Positions 34,686-43,131 of a DNA stretch of 64,000 bases are shown here, piece after piece (position 1 is the stretch's first letter; each line of letters opens with the position of its first letter). The DNA comes from Mixta calida (GTDB lineage: Bacteria; Pseudomonadota; Gammaproteobacteria; Enterobacterales; Enterobacteriaceae). The notes below the pieces were generated by a model. It saw nothing but the letters and a program-made list of their open reading frames with translations. It searched no databases and was not told the DNA's origin. The position numbers were made by a program, and so were the translations under genes. The stretch is from positions 1,470,540 through 1,534,539 of the forward strand of contig NZ_CP026378.1 in the NCBI RefSeq assembly GCF_002953215.1. Direction: 5' to 3'.

Positions 34686-36959
34686 TTATTCCGGCGCCGG
34701 CAGACTTTTCACCGCCGCCGCGCCGGTGGTCTCTTCGCTCTCCTGAATCACCTGCACCGTCTGACGCGGCGCCTTAATGCCCGCTGCGTCGAAATGTTTT
34801 TTCACCATCTCATCCAGCGCAAAGCGCACCGTCCACTGCTTCAGCGGCTGAGTGGTGATCGAAACGCGTACGGTAAAGGCGCGCTCGGTCAGCCCCACCA
34901 GGCCGGCGAAGTTCGGCTCGCCGATCACCAGCGGGCGAATATCTTCGCGCGCCATCAATGCCTCCACGGCGGAACGCAGCGCCGCATTCGCCAGATCGCT
35001 GTTCTCGCTGCGATCGACGTCGTAGTTGGCGACAAACGATCCGATGCCGCGCACAAAATTGGCGAAGGTGGTGATCGATGACCAGGGAATGATGTGATAG
35101 GCGCCGGTATCCTGGCGCACCCCGACGGAACGGATCGACATGCGCTCGACGGTGCCGGTCAGCGGGCCGATAGTCACCAGATCGCCGGTGTTCATGCCGT
35201 TTTCAAATTGGATAAAGATACCGGTGATAATATCCTTCACCAGCGTTTGCGAACCGAAAGAGACCGCCAGGCCGAGCGCGCCCGCGCCCGCCAGCAGCGG
35301 CGCGATGTTCACCCCAATCTCCGACAGTACGATCATGATGGTGATGGTGCTGATCACCACCGCCAGCGCGTTACGGAACAGCGTCAGCAGCGTGCGCGTG
35401 CGCGCGCTCGGCATCGGACGGCCATGAATATCGGAGGCGAGCCGGTTTTCGATCAGGCTCGCCAGCAGCGTCCAGCCCACCGCGGAGAAAAACAGGATCA
35501 TAAAGACGCGGATCAGCACATCCACCAGCCGCTCCCCGGCGCCTGCGGTAAGCCAGTACCAGAGATCGAACAGGTTCCACGCGTTCAGCAACAGCAGCAC
35601 CACGGCGAACACCGTCAGAATGCGCGCCGCCTTCAGCATAAAAGAGATCCAGCCGTTTACCCGCCTTTGCAGCTCAGGGTAGGTGCGGCGCAGCTCCGGC
35701 GACAGGGTGATGGTTTTGCTGATCCAGCGCGTCAGCATGCCGGAAATCAGCGCGCCGACGCCAATAATCGCCAGGCTGCGCACCGTCGCCGACATCATAA
35801 ATTTCAGGCTGCCGCCGGGGTTAAAGATGGAGAAGAAAAAGAGCACGATAAAATAGGCGCTGGCGATCCAGTGCCAGATAAAGGCGAAGGCGCGGATAAA
35901 CAGCGAGAAAAAAGAGAGCGAACGCTCGGAAAGGGCGATCAGCTCGCGCTGGATGCGGCGTCGGTTATGGAAAATCAGCCACAGCGCCCAGCCGGTCATC
36001 AGGCCCATAATTACCACGTTAACCAGCGCGCCAACCTGCACGTTAATTTGGTTCGAGACGATAGGCACCACCACCAGCAGACCGTAGCCGATGACGCCGC
36101 TCAGCCAGCTCAGACGGGTATGCCAGTAGCGCGCCCGTACGTCGCTGACAGGAAAGGGGCGCAGATCGGGATAACGCGGGCAGAAGATCAGCCGCAGCAC
36201 CGCCTTAAAGAATTCGATTAGCGCAAAGGCGTTCAGGAACAATCCCTGCTGATAAGCGATAGTGCGGCTGCCGCCGTTCAGGTTATTGCTCAGGATCTGG
36301 CCCACAAACAGCGCCAGCGCCAGCAGCAGCAGATCGATGACGAACGCGCCGACAAGGGTCAGCGGCAGATGCAGCCAGCTGCCGGGCTGGTTGCTTTTCT
36401 TACGCCCCCAGCGTCCCATGCGCCGATAGAGCGGCGATATCATCATACGGATCGCCCAGTAGAAGGCGAACAGCGCCATCGCCAGCATCAGAAAGTGGTT
36501 AAGCGCGTTGAAAAAGGTTTTTTGGTTAAAGGATTTATGCGGCGCGGAGACGATATTGTGATAAAGACGGATAAAGCTGCCCGCGAACTGGCCGCCATAC
36601 TCGCGCGTCACGTCGGTCACGCTTTGCAGGACGGTTTTTTCCTCTTCCTCTTCGACGCCGGGCGGCGTCAACTCCGGCGCAGCGGTATCCGAAGGGCTGG
36701 CGGCGGCGTTGCGCAGCTGTTCAATCAGCTCCTGCCGCGACTGCTCATTTTCCAGAATGGTGGCCAGCGCGCTGTAGGCCGCCTTTTTCTCCTCCACCGT
36801 GGGTTCATGCGGGGCCGCCTCGGCGGCTGGCTGCGTTTTCTGACTGGCGACGGCGGCGGCGGGCATGGAAACCGCGTGGGCCGCTGGCAGCAACATGAAA
36901 AACAGTAAACAGAGCATCCCTTTGCGCAGGCGTAACCACGCGGCGTTCATTCCCAACAT
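34686..36959 (-). CDS. ybiO: Mechanosensitive channel YbiO (MscS superfamily)
   Basis: Large moderate-conductance channel, 757 aa from ATG 36959, where GGGGAG stands 4 bases upstream; earlier ATGs to 37031 have no such site. Signal peptide (ends near AAHAVSM), a periplasmic Lys/Glu-rich helical region (about 45-130), many membrane helices, then the MscS core: pore helix LAGAGALGLAVSFGSQTLVKDIITG, the beta domain with GDLVTIGPLTGTVERMSIRSVGVR and the C-terminal alpha/beta domain. It opens on osmotic downshock. The tail is Pro/Ala-rich. Gene order rlmF-ybiO-glnQ follows E. coli. Confidence 0.94.
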   Translation of the reverse strand: MLGMNAAWLRLRKGMLCLLFFMLLPAAHAVSMPAAAVASQKTQPAAEAAPHEPTVEEKKAAYSALATILENEQSRQELIEQLRNAAASPSDTAAPELTPPGVEEEEEKTVLQSVTDVTREYGGQFAGSFIRLYHNIVSAPHKSFNQKTFFNALNHFLMLAMALFAFYWAIRMMISPLYRRMGRWGRKKSNQPGSWLHLPLTLVGAFVIDLLLLALALFVGQILSNNLNGGSRTIAYQQGLFLNAFALIEFFKAVLRLIFCPRYPDLRPFPVSDVRARYWHTRLSWLSGVIGYGLLVVVPIVSNQINVQVGALVNVVIMGLMTGWALWLIFHNRRRIQRELIALSERSLSFFSLFIRAFAFIWHWIASAYFIVLFFFSIFNPGGSLKFMMSATVRSLAIIGVGALISGMLTRWISKTITLSPELRRTYPELQRRVNGWISFMLKAARILTVFAVVLLLLNAWNLFDLWYWLTAGAGERLVDVLIRVFMILFFSAVGWTLLASLIENRLASDIHGRPMPSARTRTLLTLFRNALAVVISTITIMIVLSEIGVNIAPLLAGAGALGLAVSFGSQTLVKDIITGIFIQFENGMNTGDLVTIGPLTGTVERMSIRSVGVRQDTGAYHIIPWSSITTFANFVRGIGSFVANYDVDRSENSDLANAALRSAVEALMAREDIRPLVIGEPNFAGLVGLTERAFTVRVSITTQPLKQWTVRFALDEMVKKHFDAAGIKAPRQTVQVIQESEETTGAAAVKSLPAPE

Positions 36960-37108
36960 CTTTCTCCCCAACGGCAACAAATACGGCGGCATTGCCTGCA
37001 AAGCATAGACTCGTCTTATGTCGGGCTGCATGGACGTCGGCGCTTATCGCGCAATCCGGCCGAGGTAAGCTTCTGAGATTCGGCCTTCATGCAGCCTGAA
37101 TGGTGTAG

Positions 37109-37115
37109 AGTATAG
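37109..37115 (-). promoter_or_regulatory. RpoS-type -10 element upstream of ybiO
   Basis: Minus-strand CTATACT preceded by GT and followed by CTAC lies about 150 bp upstream of the ybiO start, matching the sigma-S -10. The rest of 36960-37255 shows no gene. Confidence 0.4.
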
Positions 37116-37255
37116 ACGCTGCTTTTTGCACGAATGTGCTGAATTCTAAAGTAAAGCGGAAAAGCGAGGCGGCAGGGCGACGCAGAGAGACGACGCGGGC
37201 GCTCAGCAGAGGGGAAACAGGGAAGCGGAATGAGCAGAGAGATAAAGCGGCGGCA

Positions 37256-37284
37256 GTAAAAACAGGCGGGGCGAACCCCGCCTG
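37256..37284 (-). terminator. Rho-independent terminator of glnHPQ
   Basis: A perfect 9-bp stem CAGGCGGGG/CCCCGCCTG with a 4-base loop, followed on the minus strand by TTTTTA, 7 bp after the glnQ stop. Confidence 0.88.
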
Positions 37285-37291
37285 CGGCGCA

Positions 37292-38014
37292 TCAGGAGAC
37301 GTGCTGTAAAAATTCGCGCAGGCGCTCGCTGGGCGGGTTAGTGATCAGCGTATGCGGATCGCCATCTTCAGCGATGCGGCCTTTATCGATAAAGATCAGG
37401 CGCGACGCCACCTGCTGGGCGAAACCCACTTCATGAGTGACGATAACCATGGTCATTCCTTCTTCCGCCAGGTCCTGCATCACCTTCAGCACTTCATGGC
37501 GCAGCTCCGGGTCGAGCGCGGAGGTCGGCTCGTCAAACAGCATCATTTTCGGTTTTACCGCCAGCGCGCGCGCAATGGCGACGCGCTGCTGCTGGCCGCC
37601 CGACAGCTCTGACGGATAGTGATGGGCGCGATCGGCCAGCCCAACTTTGCCCAGCAGCTGTTTCGCCAGTTCATGCGCCGCCTCTTTTTTGGCGCCGCGC
37701 ACGCGGATCGGACCGAACGCGACGTTGTCCAGCGCGCTCATCTGCGGAAACAGGTGGAACTGCTGGAAAACCATGCCCGCTTCCTGGCGGATCAGGCGCT
37801 CATCCACTTTCGGATCGTTGACCTTCAGTCCATCGACGATCAGGTCGCCGCTGGTGATCTCCTCCAGCTTATTGATGCAGCGCAGCAGGGTCGATTTGCC
37901 GGAGCCGGAGGGCCCGATAATCACCACCACTTCGCCCTGGTTGATCTTCAGATCGATATTGTGCAGCACCTGGGTTTGACCAAAATGCTTGGAGACGTTT
38001 TTAAATTCAATCAC
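37292..38014 (-). CDS. glnQ: Glutamine ABC transporter ATP-binding protein
   Basis: A 240-aa ATPase of the polar amino acid uptake family: Walker [10 protein letters not shown] (about 32-40), signature [15 protein letters not shown], Walker B MMLFDEP and H-loop VTHEVGFA. It drives glutamine import with GlnP and GlnH. The start overlaps the glnP stop by 4 bp, and a strong terminator follows. Confidence 0.96.
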   Translation of the reverse strand: MIEFKNVSKHFGQTQVLHNIDLKINQGEVVVIIGPSGSGKSTLLRCINKLEEITSGDLIVDGLKVNDPKVDERLIRQEAGMVFQQFHLFPQMSALDNVAFGPIRVRGAKKEAAHELAKQLLGKVGLADRAHHYPSELSGGQQQRVAIARALAVKPKMMLFDEPTSALDPELRHEVLKVMQDLAEEGMTMVIVTHEVGFAQQVASRLIFIDKGRIAEDGDPHTLITNPPSERLREFLQHVS

Positions 38015-38670
38015 AGGATTTTCATCCTTTTTTCAAGGCGACGCAGCACGAAGCTTAACACCAGCGTAATAACCAAATAGATAACCGCAACCGCGCTCCA
38101 GATCTCCAGCGCGCGAAAGTTACCGGCGATAATTTCCTGGCCCTGACGGGTCAGTTCGGCCACGCCGATCACGATAAACAGGGAGGTATCTTTAATGCTG
38201 ACGATCCACTGGTTGCCCAGAGGCGGCAACATACGGCGCAGCGCCAGCGGCATAATCACGTAACGCAGCGTTTCCCGACGCGACAGGCCCAGCGCCAGGC
38301 CCGCCTCACGGAAGCCTTTGTTGATTGACAGCACGGCGCCGCGGGTGATTTCCGCAATATAGGCGCCGGAGTTAATCACGATGGTGACGACGGCAGCGGT
38401 GAAAGGATCGATGCGCAGGTCGGGGAAGGCCATCGGCAGGGCGAAATAGATAAACATCACCTGCACCACGATCGGCGTGCCGCGGATCAGCTCAATAAAA
38501 ACCAGCGCGATGTTGTTGGTCAGCCAGCCGCCGTAGGCGCGGGCGAAACCGGCGATCACGCCGATAATCACCCCGCCCAGCAGGCCGAGTACTGAGATCA
38601 GTAGGGTCATTTTGGCCCCTTCCAGCAGGAGGGGAAGGGCTGGCCAGATGACGCTCCAGTCGAATTCCAT
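38011..38670 (-). CDS. glnP: Glutamine ABC transporter permease
   Basis: A 219-aa inner-membrane permease of the HisMQ family, with about five helices: [22 protein letters not shown] (split at about residue 57-78), [30 protein letters not shown] with the EAA loop, and the [14 protein letters not shown] region. It follows glnH after a 95-bp gap with a hairpin, and overlaps glnQ. Confidence 0.96.
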   Translation of the reverse strand: MEFDWSVIWPALPLLLEGAKMTLLISVLGLLGGVIIGVIAGFARAYGGWLTNNIALVFIELIRGTPIVVQVMFIYFALPMAFPDLRIDPFTAAVVTIVINSGAYIAEITRGAVLSINKGFREAGLALGLSRRETLRYVIMPLALRRMLPPLGNQWIVSIKDTSLFIVIGVAELTRQGQEIIAGNFRALEIWSAVAVIYLVITLVLSFVLRRLEKRMKIL

Positions 38671-38716
38671 GGTGTTTTCTCCGGAAAATATCCGTCATTG
38701 TTGCAATAGATAAACG

Positions 38717-38738
38717 CAGGGATGCCGCAGCATCCCTG
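38717..38738 (-). repeat. Intercistronic hairpin between glnH and glnP
   Basis: CAGGGATGC and GCATCCCTG pair perfectly around a 4-base loop. Such hairpins after a binding-protein gene usually protect its mRNA from 3' decay and so raise GlnH over the membrane parts. Confidence 0.7.
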
Positions 38739-38765
38739 ACGTGTTAAGCGCCTTCAGGCCTGAAA

Positions 38766-39512
38766 TTATTTAGGTTCGCTGCCAAACCATTTTTTATAGA
38801 TTGCGTTGTAGGTGCCGTTGTCGCGCAGGGTTTTCAGCGCGCCGTTGATCTTCTCGCGCAGGTCGTCGCTGCCTTTCGGCAGCGCAATGCCATACTGCTG
38901 CGCTTCAAGCGAGTCGCCGACCGCTTTGAACTGGCCACGGCCTGCGGTATTGATGAAGTAAAGGATATTCGGCGTATCGTGCACCACCGCATCCGCGCGA
39001 TTGGTACCCAATTCCATATAGGCGTTGTCGATGTTCGGGAACTGACGCAGATCTTTGGTTTTAATATGTGTTTTCACATAATCGACCGAGCCGGTGCCGC
39101 TTTTCACCGCCACCACTTTGCCGTTCAGATCGTTGATGCCCTTCACGTCATTGTTGTTCGCTTTGACCATGACCAGCAGGCCGCTTTTGTAGTAGCCGTC
39201 AGAGAAGTCGATCGCTTTTTTACGTTCGTCGGTAATGGTAATGCCCGCCAGCGCCAGATCGACGTTACGGGTTTGCAGCGCCGGAATGATGCCGCTGAAA
39301 TCCATCGGCTTCAGGCTGTATGAGAGGTTCAGCTGTTTTGCGATGGCATCCCATAAATCAATATCGAAACCGACATATTTGTCGCCCTTTTTGAATTCAA
39401 ACGGGACAAACGCGGTGTCGGTGGCGACGACCAGTTGTTTCTCCGCCGCCGTGGAGGAGACGGCGAAGGCCAGCGCTAAAGCGGCAAGGGAAAGCTTAAA
39501 AACAGACTTCAT
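38766..39512 (-). CDS. glnH: Periplasmic glutamine-binding protein
   Basis: A 248-aa protein with a signal peptide (ends near SSTAA-EKQ). Mature sequence matches E. coli Gln[58 protein letters not shown] (shown by region) and [15 protein letters not shown]. It binds L-glutamine for GlnPQ. I take the second ATG (39512), giving the known MKS start; the ATG at 39515 is equally possible. First gene of the operon, downstream of sigma-54/NtrC signals. Confidence 0.96.
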   Translation of the reverse strand: MKSVFKLSLAALALAFAVSSTAAEKQLVVATDTAFVPFEFKKGDKYVGFDIDLWDAIAKQLNLSYSLKPMDFSGIIPALQTRNVDLALAGITITDERKKAIDFSDGYYKSGLLVMVKANNNDVKGINDLNGKVVAVKSGTGSVDYVKTHIKTKDLRQFPNIDNAYMELGTNRADAVVHDTPNILYFINTAGRGQFKAVGDSLEAQQYGIALPKGSDDLREKINGALKTLRDNGTYNAIYKKWFGSEPK

Positions 39513-39568
39513 CATTTTATCCTTATTACCGATGCGACGCGCGACGCGCCGCTATTGCCTGTGGTCAT

Positions 39569-39586
39569 ATGAAAAATCTATGCCAA
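39569..39586 (-). promoter_or_regulatory. Sigma-54 promoter of glnHPQ (glnHp2-like)
   Basis: Minus-strand TTGGCATAGATTTTTCAT: the -24 GG is intact while the -12 reads TTTCAT instead of TTGCA. The E. coli glnHp2 -12 is, as I recall, similarly weak. It is about 57 bp upstream of the glnH start. Confidence 0.65.
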
Positions 39587-39656
39587 CTTTTCTTTATCAG
39601 CGAAAACAAGTGTCTAACAGGCTAAAACAGCCTGAGGTTTCAGATTATTCTGCTGT

Positions 39657-39673
39657 TGCACCAAATTGGTGAT
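39657..39673. promoter_or_regulatory. NtrC enhancer site for glnHPQ
   Basis: TGCACCA-AAT-TGGTGAT differs from the NtrC consensus TGCACCA-N3-TGGTGCA in the last two positions. A second half-site TGGTGCA follows at 39680-39686. The distance to the sigma-54 promoter, about 90 bp, suits an enhancer. Confidence 0.7.
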
Positions 39674-39795
39674 ATTTTTTGGTGCAGTGCGACATAGTGG
39701 TGCGTATGCGTAAAAGATTGAGCCTGAAAATGGGGCAGAGGGGAATGGAAAAGTAGAGGAAGTGTTAAATAAATCATAAAACGATAACAAAAGCA

Positions 39796-39824
39796 CAAAA
39801 AAGCGGATGGCATGCCATCCGCTT
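39796..39824 (-). terminator. Rho-independent terminator of dps
   Basis: AAGCGGATGGC and GCCATCCGCTT form an 11-bp perfect stem, followed on the minus strand by a run of T, 29 bp after the dps stop. Confidence 0.85.
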
Positions 39825-39852
39825 GTAAGCGCTAAATGAGGTTCAGCGTCAG

Positions 39853-40356
39853 TTATTCAATATTGGATTCGATAAACCACAGGAATTTGTCGAGGTCGCG
39901 CGAAGCGGCGGTAAGGATATCCGCAGTGTCTTCGTCTTTGACTTCGCTGATGGCTTTACGCACATCGTTAGCTACCAGGCCGTAGCGATCCGCCAGCGCT
40001 TTCAGATGATCCTGTACGCTGTGAATATTCAGCGGATAGCTTTGCAGCGGCGTTTTATCCGCGACAACCTGCGCCGTGCCCAGCGCAACGCCGCCCAGCT
40101 GTACAACGCGTTCTGCCATGGTGTCCTGATGATCGGTAATCGTGGTACGGAAGCCGTCCAGCATTTCATGTACACCGATAAAGTTAGCGCCACGCATATT
40201 CCAGTGCGCCTGTTTAGTGATCAGCGACAGGTCGATAAATTCGACAACCAGACGATTAAGTACCTCGATAGTGGCTTTTTTCTCACTCTCTGCCACGTCG
40301 TTACGGGTGTAGATCAGATCGGAAGATGTCGTTTTAACCAGTTTTGCGGTACTCAT
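39853..40356 (-). CDS. dps: DNA-binding ferritin-like protein Dps
   Basis: A 167-aa dodecameric ferritin relative that oxidises iron with peroxide and coats DNA in stationary phase. Ferroxidase ligands are present ([27 protein letters not shown]), the Lys-rich N-terminal tail (STAKLVKTT) needed for DNA binding is kept, and the C-terminal [17 protein letters not shown] matches E. coli. ATG 40356 (MSTAK) is used as in E. coli; the ATG at 40359 is adjacent. A sigma-S-like promoter lies upstream. Confidence 0.97.
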   Translation of the reverse strand: MSTAKLVKTTSSDLIYTRNDVAESEKKATIEVLNRLVVEFIDLSLITKQAHWNMRGANFIGVHEMLDGFRTTITDHQDTMAERVVQLGGVALGTAQVVADKTPLQSYPLNIHSVQDHLKALADRYGLVANDVRKAISEVKDEDTADILTAASRDLDKFLWFIESNIE

Positions 40357-40399
40357 CATTAATATCCTCTAATGTCGTATGTCCTAATTAAGCACGGAA

Positions 40400-40409
40400 T
40401 TAAGTATAG
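40400..40409 (-). promoter_or_regulatory. RpoS-type promoter of dps
   Basis: Minus-strand CTATACTTAA is an exact sigma-S -10 with its downstream AA, about 45 bp upstream of dps, as in E. coli. Beyond it, 40430-40680 is AT-rich, with no gene seen. Confidence 0.7.
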
Positions 40410-40686
40410 CACCGGTTTTTCGACCTGCAGGGAAGTTGCCGCCTATCGAACGAATAGTAGTTATCGAATTGCCTGTAAACAGGTTTTTTTATTGCTGACG
40501 CGCTTAAACAAAGAGGAGTAAATAGGCTGTGCGGCAGGAAAATTACTTAACTATTTGAGTTTTAATGGATTAGTTCGGGGTTCTGTTCTGTGTAATGTCA
40601 TTAATAATTAATGCTATAAAGTTTAACAAAATATAATTGCGCCGTCGGCCGCACGCTTAGTCAAAATAAACGGGTATAAACGAATG

Positions 40687-40718
40687 CTTATTCAGTCTGT
40701 TAACCCAGACTGAATAAG
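40687..40718. terminator. Hairpin downstream of rhtA
   Basis: CTTATTCAGTCTG pairs perfectly with CAGACTGAATAAG around a 6-base loop, 16 bp past the rhtA stop. There is no T-run, so Rho-independent termination is uncertain. Confidence 0.6.
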
Positions 40719-40733
40719 AATAGTCGCAGCCAA

Positions 40734-41645
40734 TTAATCGGCTGGCTTACCTGACGGGGCGACGGACGCGCCGCGTGGACGGCTGGTTAGCGTGGAACCG
40801 GCGGAGGCGGCGATAATCGCCAGCAGGCCCAGCCACTGCATCAGATTTAGCGACTCGCCTAAAAAGAGCATGCCGGAAAGAGCGGCCATGGCCGGTTCCA
40901 GACTCATCAGCGTGCCGAAGGTGCGCGCAGGTAAACGCGTCAGCGCCACCATCTCCAGCGAATAGGGCAGTGCGGTGGAGAGAATGGCGACCGCCAGCGC
41001 AATTGGCAGCAGAGAGAGCTGCCAGATGCCGTCTGCGGCAAAAGTGACCCCCAGCGGCACAAAAATCACCGCGGCGATAATCGATCCCATCGCCACGGTC
41101 GCCGGTCCGTGATCGGCCCCGGCGCGCTGTCCCGCCAGAATATAGATAGCCCAGCAGGCGCCTGCGCCGACCGCCAGCGCCGCGCCCAGCGGATCGACAT
41201 GGCTGAGGCTGTGACCCAGCGGCAGCAGCCACCACAGCCCCAACACCGCCAGCAGCACCCAGATAAAATCGATGGCGCGACGCGATCCGAACAGCGCCAG
41301 CGACAGCGGGCCGGTGAATTCCAGCGCCACCGCTACGCCCAGCGGCACGGTGCGGATAGAGAGATAGAAGAGATAGTTCATCGCCCCTAACGCCAGACCG
41401 TACACTATCAGCGCCTTACGCTGCCGTGCGTTGAAGCGCAGTCGCCATGGCTTGAAAATCAGACAGAGGATCAGCGTGCCGAGACTGAGACGCAGCGCGG
41501 TGATGCCGGTAGCGCCTGCGCTGGGAAACAGCGACTTCGCCAGCGCCGCGCCGCCCTGAATAGAGATCATAGCTATCAGCAAGACAATAACCGGCAACAA
41601 GGTTTGCGATGATGTGAGCGTGGTCTGAAAAGAGCGGAAGGACAT
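40734..41645 (-). CDS. rhtA: Threonine/homoserine exporter RhtA
   Basis: A 303-aa, ten-helix EamA/DMT exporter. N-terminal helix with ISIQGGAALAKSLFP, then GATGITALRLSLGTLIL, VPLGVAVALEFTGPLSLALF and EPAMAALSGMLFLGE match RhtA. It exports threonine and homoserine. Located between dps and ompX as in E. coli, its start is 392 bp from ompX, on the opposite strand. Confidence 0.93.
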   Translation of the reverse strand: MSFRSFQTTLTSSQTLLPVIVLLIAMISIQGGAALAKSLFPSAGATGITALRLSLGTLILCLIFKPWRLRFNARQRKALIVYGLALGAMNYLFYLSIRTVPLGVAVALEFTGPLSLALFGSRRAIDFIWVLLAVLGLWWLLPLGHSLSHVDPLGAALAVGAGACWAIYILAGQRAGADHGPATVAMGSIIAAVIFVPLGVTFAADGIWQLSLLPIALAVAILSTALPYSLEMVALTRLPARTFGTLMSLEPAMAALSGMLFLGESLNLMQWLGLLAIIAASAGSTLTSRPRGASVAPSGKPAD

Positions 41646-41725
41646 CCTGTAACCTGCCTCAATAATCCATAGAAAGATAATGAATCGACAGTGTACCGTT
41701 GAGCGTCAAAAAGGTCAGCGGCGCG

Positions 41726-41759
41726 AGAAAATTTTGCCGTTTGGGTAAAAAAATTTTCT
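41726..41759. repeat. Inverted repeat in the rhtA-ompX divergent region
   Basis: AGAAAATTTT and AAAATTTTCT form 10-bp inverted arms separated by 14 bases, 80 bp upstream of rhtA. The rest of 41646-42037 is AT-rich and non-coding; it must hold both promoters, but I could not place them firmly. Confidence 0.6.
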
Positions 41760-42037
41760 GCTGAGAGCGGTGATTTTTTCGTCAGCAAGGCCGTTTTTGC
41801 GTAAAGAAATGTCAGATTTATTTAAGAACTATCTTAATGAACCTTTTTTTGATCGTCTGAATTCGGCGGAGTGAAACAGGAAAAACATAAGAAAAAAGAA
41901 TGACCTGCGACACTTCATTAACTTTCTGTTACACCAAACACGTTGTTAGACAATGATTTCAAGGCAGAGTTTCCCGCTGAGTTTTGTTATATTTTCAGCG
42001 TTGTCAGGAGAGAAGTACTATCACATTTGAGGTGGTT

Positions 42038-42550
42038 ATGAAAAAAATTGCATGTCTTTCAGCACTGGCTTGTGTACTGGCAGTTACTGCCGGTTCCGCA
42101 ATGGCGCAAAGCACCGTTACTGGCGGTTACGCTCAGAGCGATATGCAGGGCGTTGCGAACAAAGCTAACGGCTTCAACCTGAAATATCGTTACGAAGACG
42201 GTTCTAACCCGCTGGGTTGGATCGGTTCTTTCACCTACACCGAGAAAGATCGTAGCGAAGACGGCTTTTACAACAAAGGCCAGTACTACAGCATCACCGG
42301 TGGTCCGGCTTACCGTTTCAACGACTGGGCGAGCATCTACGGCGTAGTAGGTATCGGCTACGGTAAATTCCAGCAGAACGAGCAGGCTGCCTATAACAAA
42401 ACCGACTCCAGCGATGTTGGTTTCTCTTACGGCGCTGGTCTGCAGTTCAACCCGTATGAAAACTTCGCTATCGACGTAGGCTACGAGCAGAGCCGTATCC
42501 GCAGCGTTGACGTTGGCACCTGGATCGCAGGCGTCGGCTACAGCTTCTAA
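42038..42550 (+). CDS. ompX: Outer membrane protein OmpX
   Basis: A 170-aa eight-stranded beta-barrel with signal peptide MKKIACLSALACVLAVTAGS (cleavage near AMA-QST). Alternating aromatic strands, and the C-terminal strand ending in WIAGVGYSF with the terminal Phe that BamA recognises. The codons are those of a highly expressed gene. GAGGTGG precedes the ATG after an untranslated leader. Terminator at 42573. Confidence 0.96.
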   Translation: MKKIACLSALACVLAVTAGSAMAQSTVTGGYAQSDMQGVANKANGFNLKYRYEDGSNPLGWIGSFTYTEKDRSEDGFYNKGQYYSITGGPAYRFNDWASIYGVVGIGYGKFQQNEQAAYNKTDSSDVGFSYGAGLQFNPYENFAIDVGYEQSRIRSVDVGTWIAGVGYSF

Positions 42551-42572
42551 TCTTGCCGCAGGCAGGATAACA

Positions 42573-42600
42573 AAAACGGCCCTTCAGGGGGCCGTTTTTT
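42573..42600 (+). terminator. Rho-independent terminator of ompX
   Basis: AACGGCCC and GGGCCGTT stem followed by a T-run; 22 bp after the stop. The A-run on the other side would also let it work for the opposite strand. Confidence 0.9.
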
Positions 42601-42645
42601 TATGGGCGCTATCCGCAACACTTGCGTTTTCAGATAATGCCGGTA

Positions 42646-42861
42646 TCAGCAGCGTGGGCTGGCGTCTGCCGAACCGCGCCAAATCAGGCGCGGGCAGCGC
42701 TCGGTTTCGGCGCAGCCGCTGGTCAGCATGTCCAGCAGCGCTAAGCGCAGGCGAAAAGGCGAGCGCGTCAGCAGACAGAGCATTCCCTTCCAGCCCGCAT
42801 CCGCCTGGCGTGTGCGTTGAACACATTTGCCACAGTCCAGGCAGCGTTTCATTGTGTTCAT
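42646..42861 (-). CDS. mntS: MntS-like small manganese protein
   Basis: A 71-aa frame starting MNTMKRC, with a core RSPFRLRLALLDMLTSG that parallels HSPFKVRLMLLSMLCDM of E. coli MntS (42 aa, beginning MNEFKRC). Position and strand agree: in E. coli mntS is divergent from mntR, as here. GGAGGTCTCC stands before the ATG. It is longer than the E. coli protein and rich in Cys (CLDCGKC near the start, CAETERC later), which could bind metal. MntS raises intracellular Mn availability by inhibiting the exporter MntP when Mn is scarce. The symbol is by position and core similarity; not certain. Confidence 0.68.
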   Translation of the reverse strand: MNTMKRCLDCGKCVQRTRQADAGWKGMLCLLTRSPFRLRLALLDMLTSGCAETERCPRLIWRGSADASPRC

Positions 42862-42874
42862 GGAGACCTCCGGT

Positions 42875-42952
42875 TTATCGTCTGACGATTAACATGCACA
42901 GCCCTGCGATAAAGAGCAGAAACATTAACAACAGCAGGTAAGGTTCGTTCAT
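42875..42952 (-). CDS. 25-aa single-helix membrane peptide, in the MntR-controlled leader
   Basis: ATG 42952 to TAA 42875: starts MNEPYLLLLMF, is hydrophobic throughout (about residues 5-22), and ends in Arg-Arg, as a one-helix inner-membrane peptide with its C-terminus inside would. AAGG lies 8 bases before the ATG. It is 13 bp upstream of the mntS-like gene on the same strand and 46 bp downstream of the MntR box, so it should be co-transcribed with mntS and repressed by manganese. I do not recognise a named family. It is too short for routine gene callers. Confidence 0.6.
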   Translation of the reverse strand: MNEPYLLLLMFLLFIAGLCMLIVRR

Positions 42953-42997
42953 TTCAGACGCCTTAGCTGTTACGCAGGCTGATTACTTTATCAACAA

Positions 42998-43015
42998 ATA
43001 TAGCACTGGCTATAT
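42998..43015. promoter_or_regulatory. MntR box
   Basis: ATATAGC-ACTG-GCTATAT is a perfect 7-bp inverted repeat matching the core of the E. coli MntR site (ATAGC-N4-GCTAT). It lies between mntR and the divergent small genes. A looser repeat of similar half-sites (TTAGC / GCTAATTAGC) follows at 43019-43038. Confidence 0.85.
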
Positions 43016-43131
43016 CCTTTAGCTAATGCTAATTAGCGAAAATTTGTGCTTCGTTGCTGATGGTTTACAATGAGCCACCTGTACGCCGGCAGTGTCTGAT
43101 CATGACCGGTTGAAGAATAAGAGGAAGCTGA

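Noticed and set aside
35094..36221. Long open frame antisense to ybiO
   Set aside because: It follows from the codon bias of ybiO on the other strand; composition is His/Gln/Arg-rich with no family resemblance.
39618..39634. Hairpin CAGGCT/AGCCTG upstream of glnH
   Set aside because: Only a 6-bp stem, no T-run, and dps already has a strong terminator.
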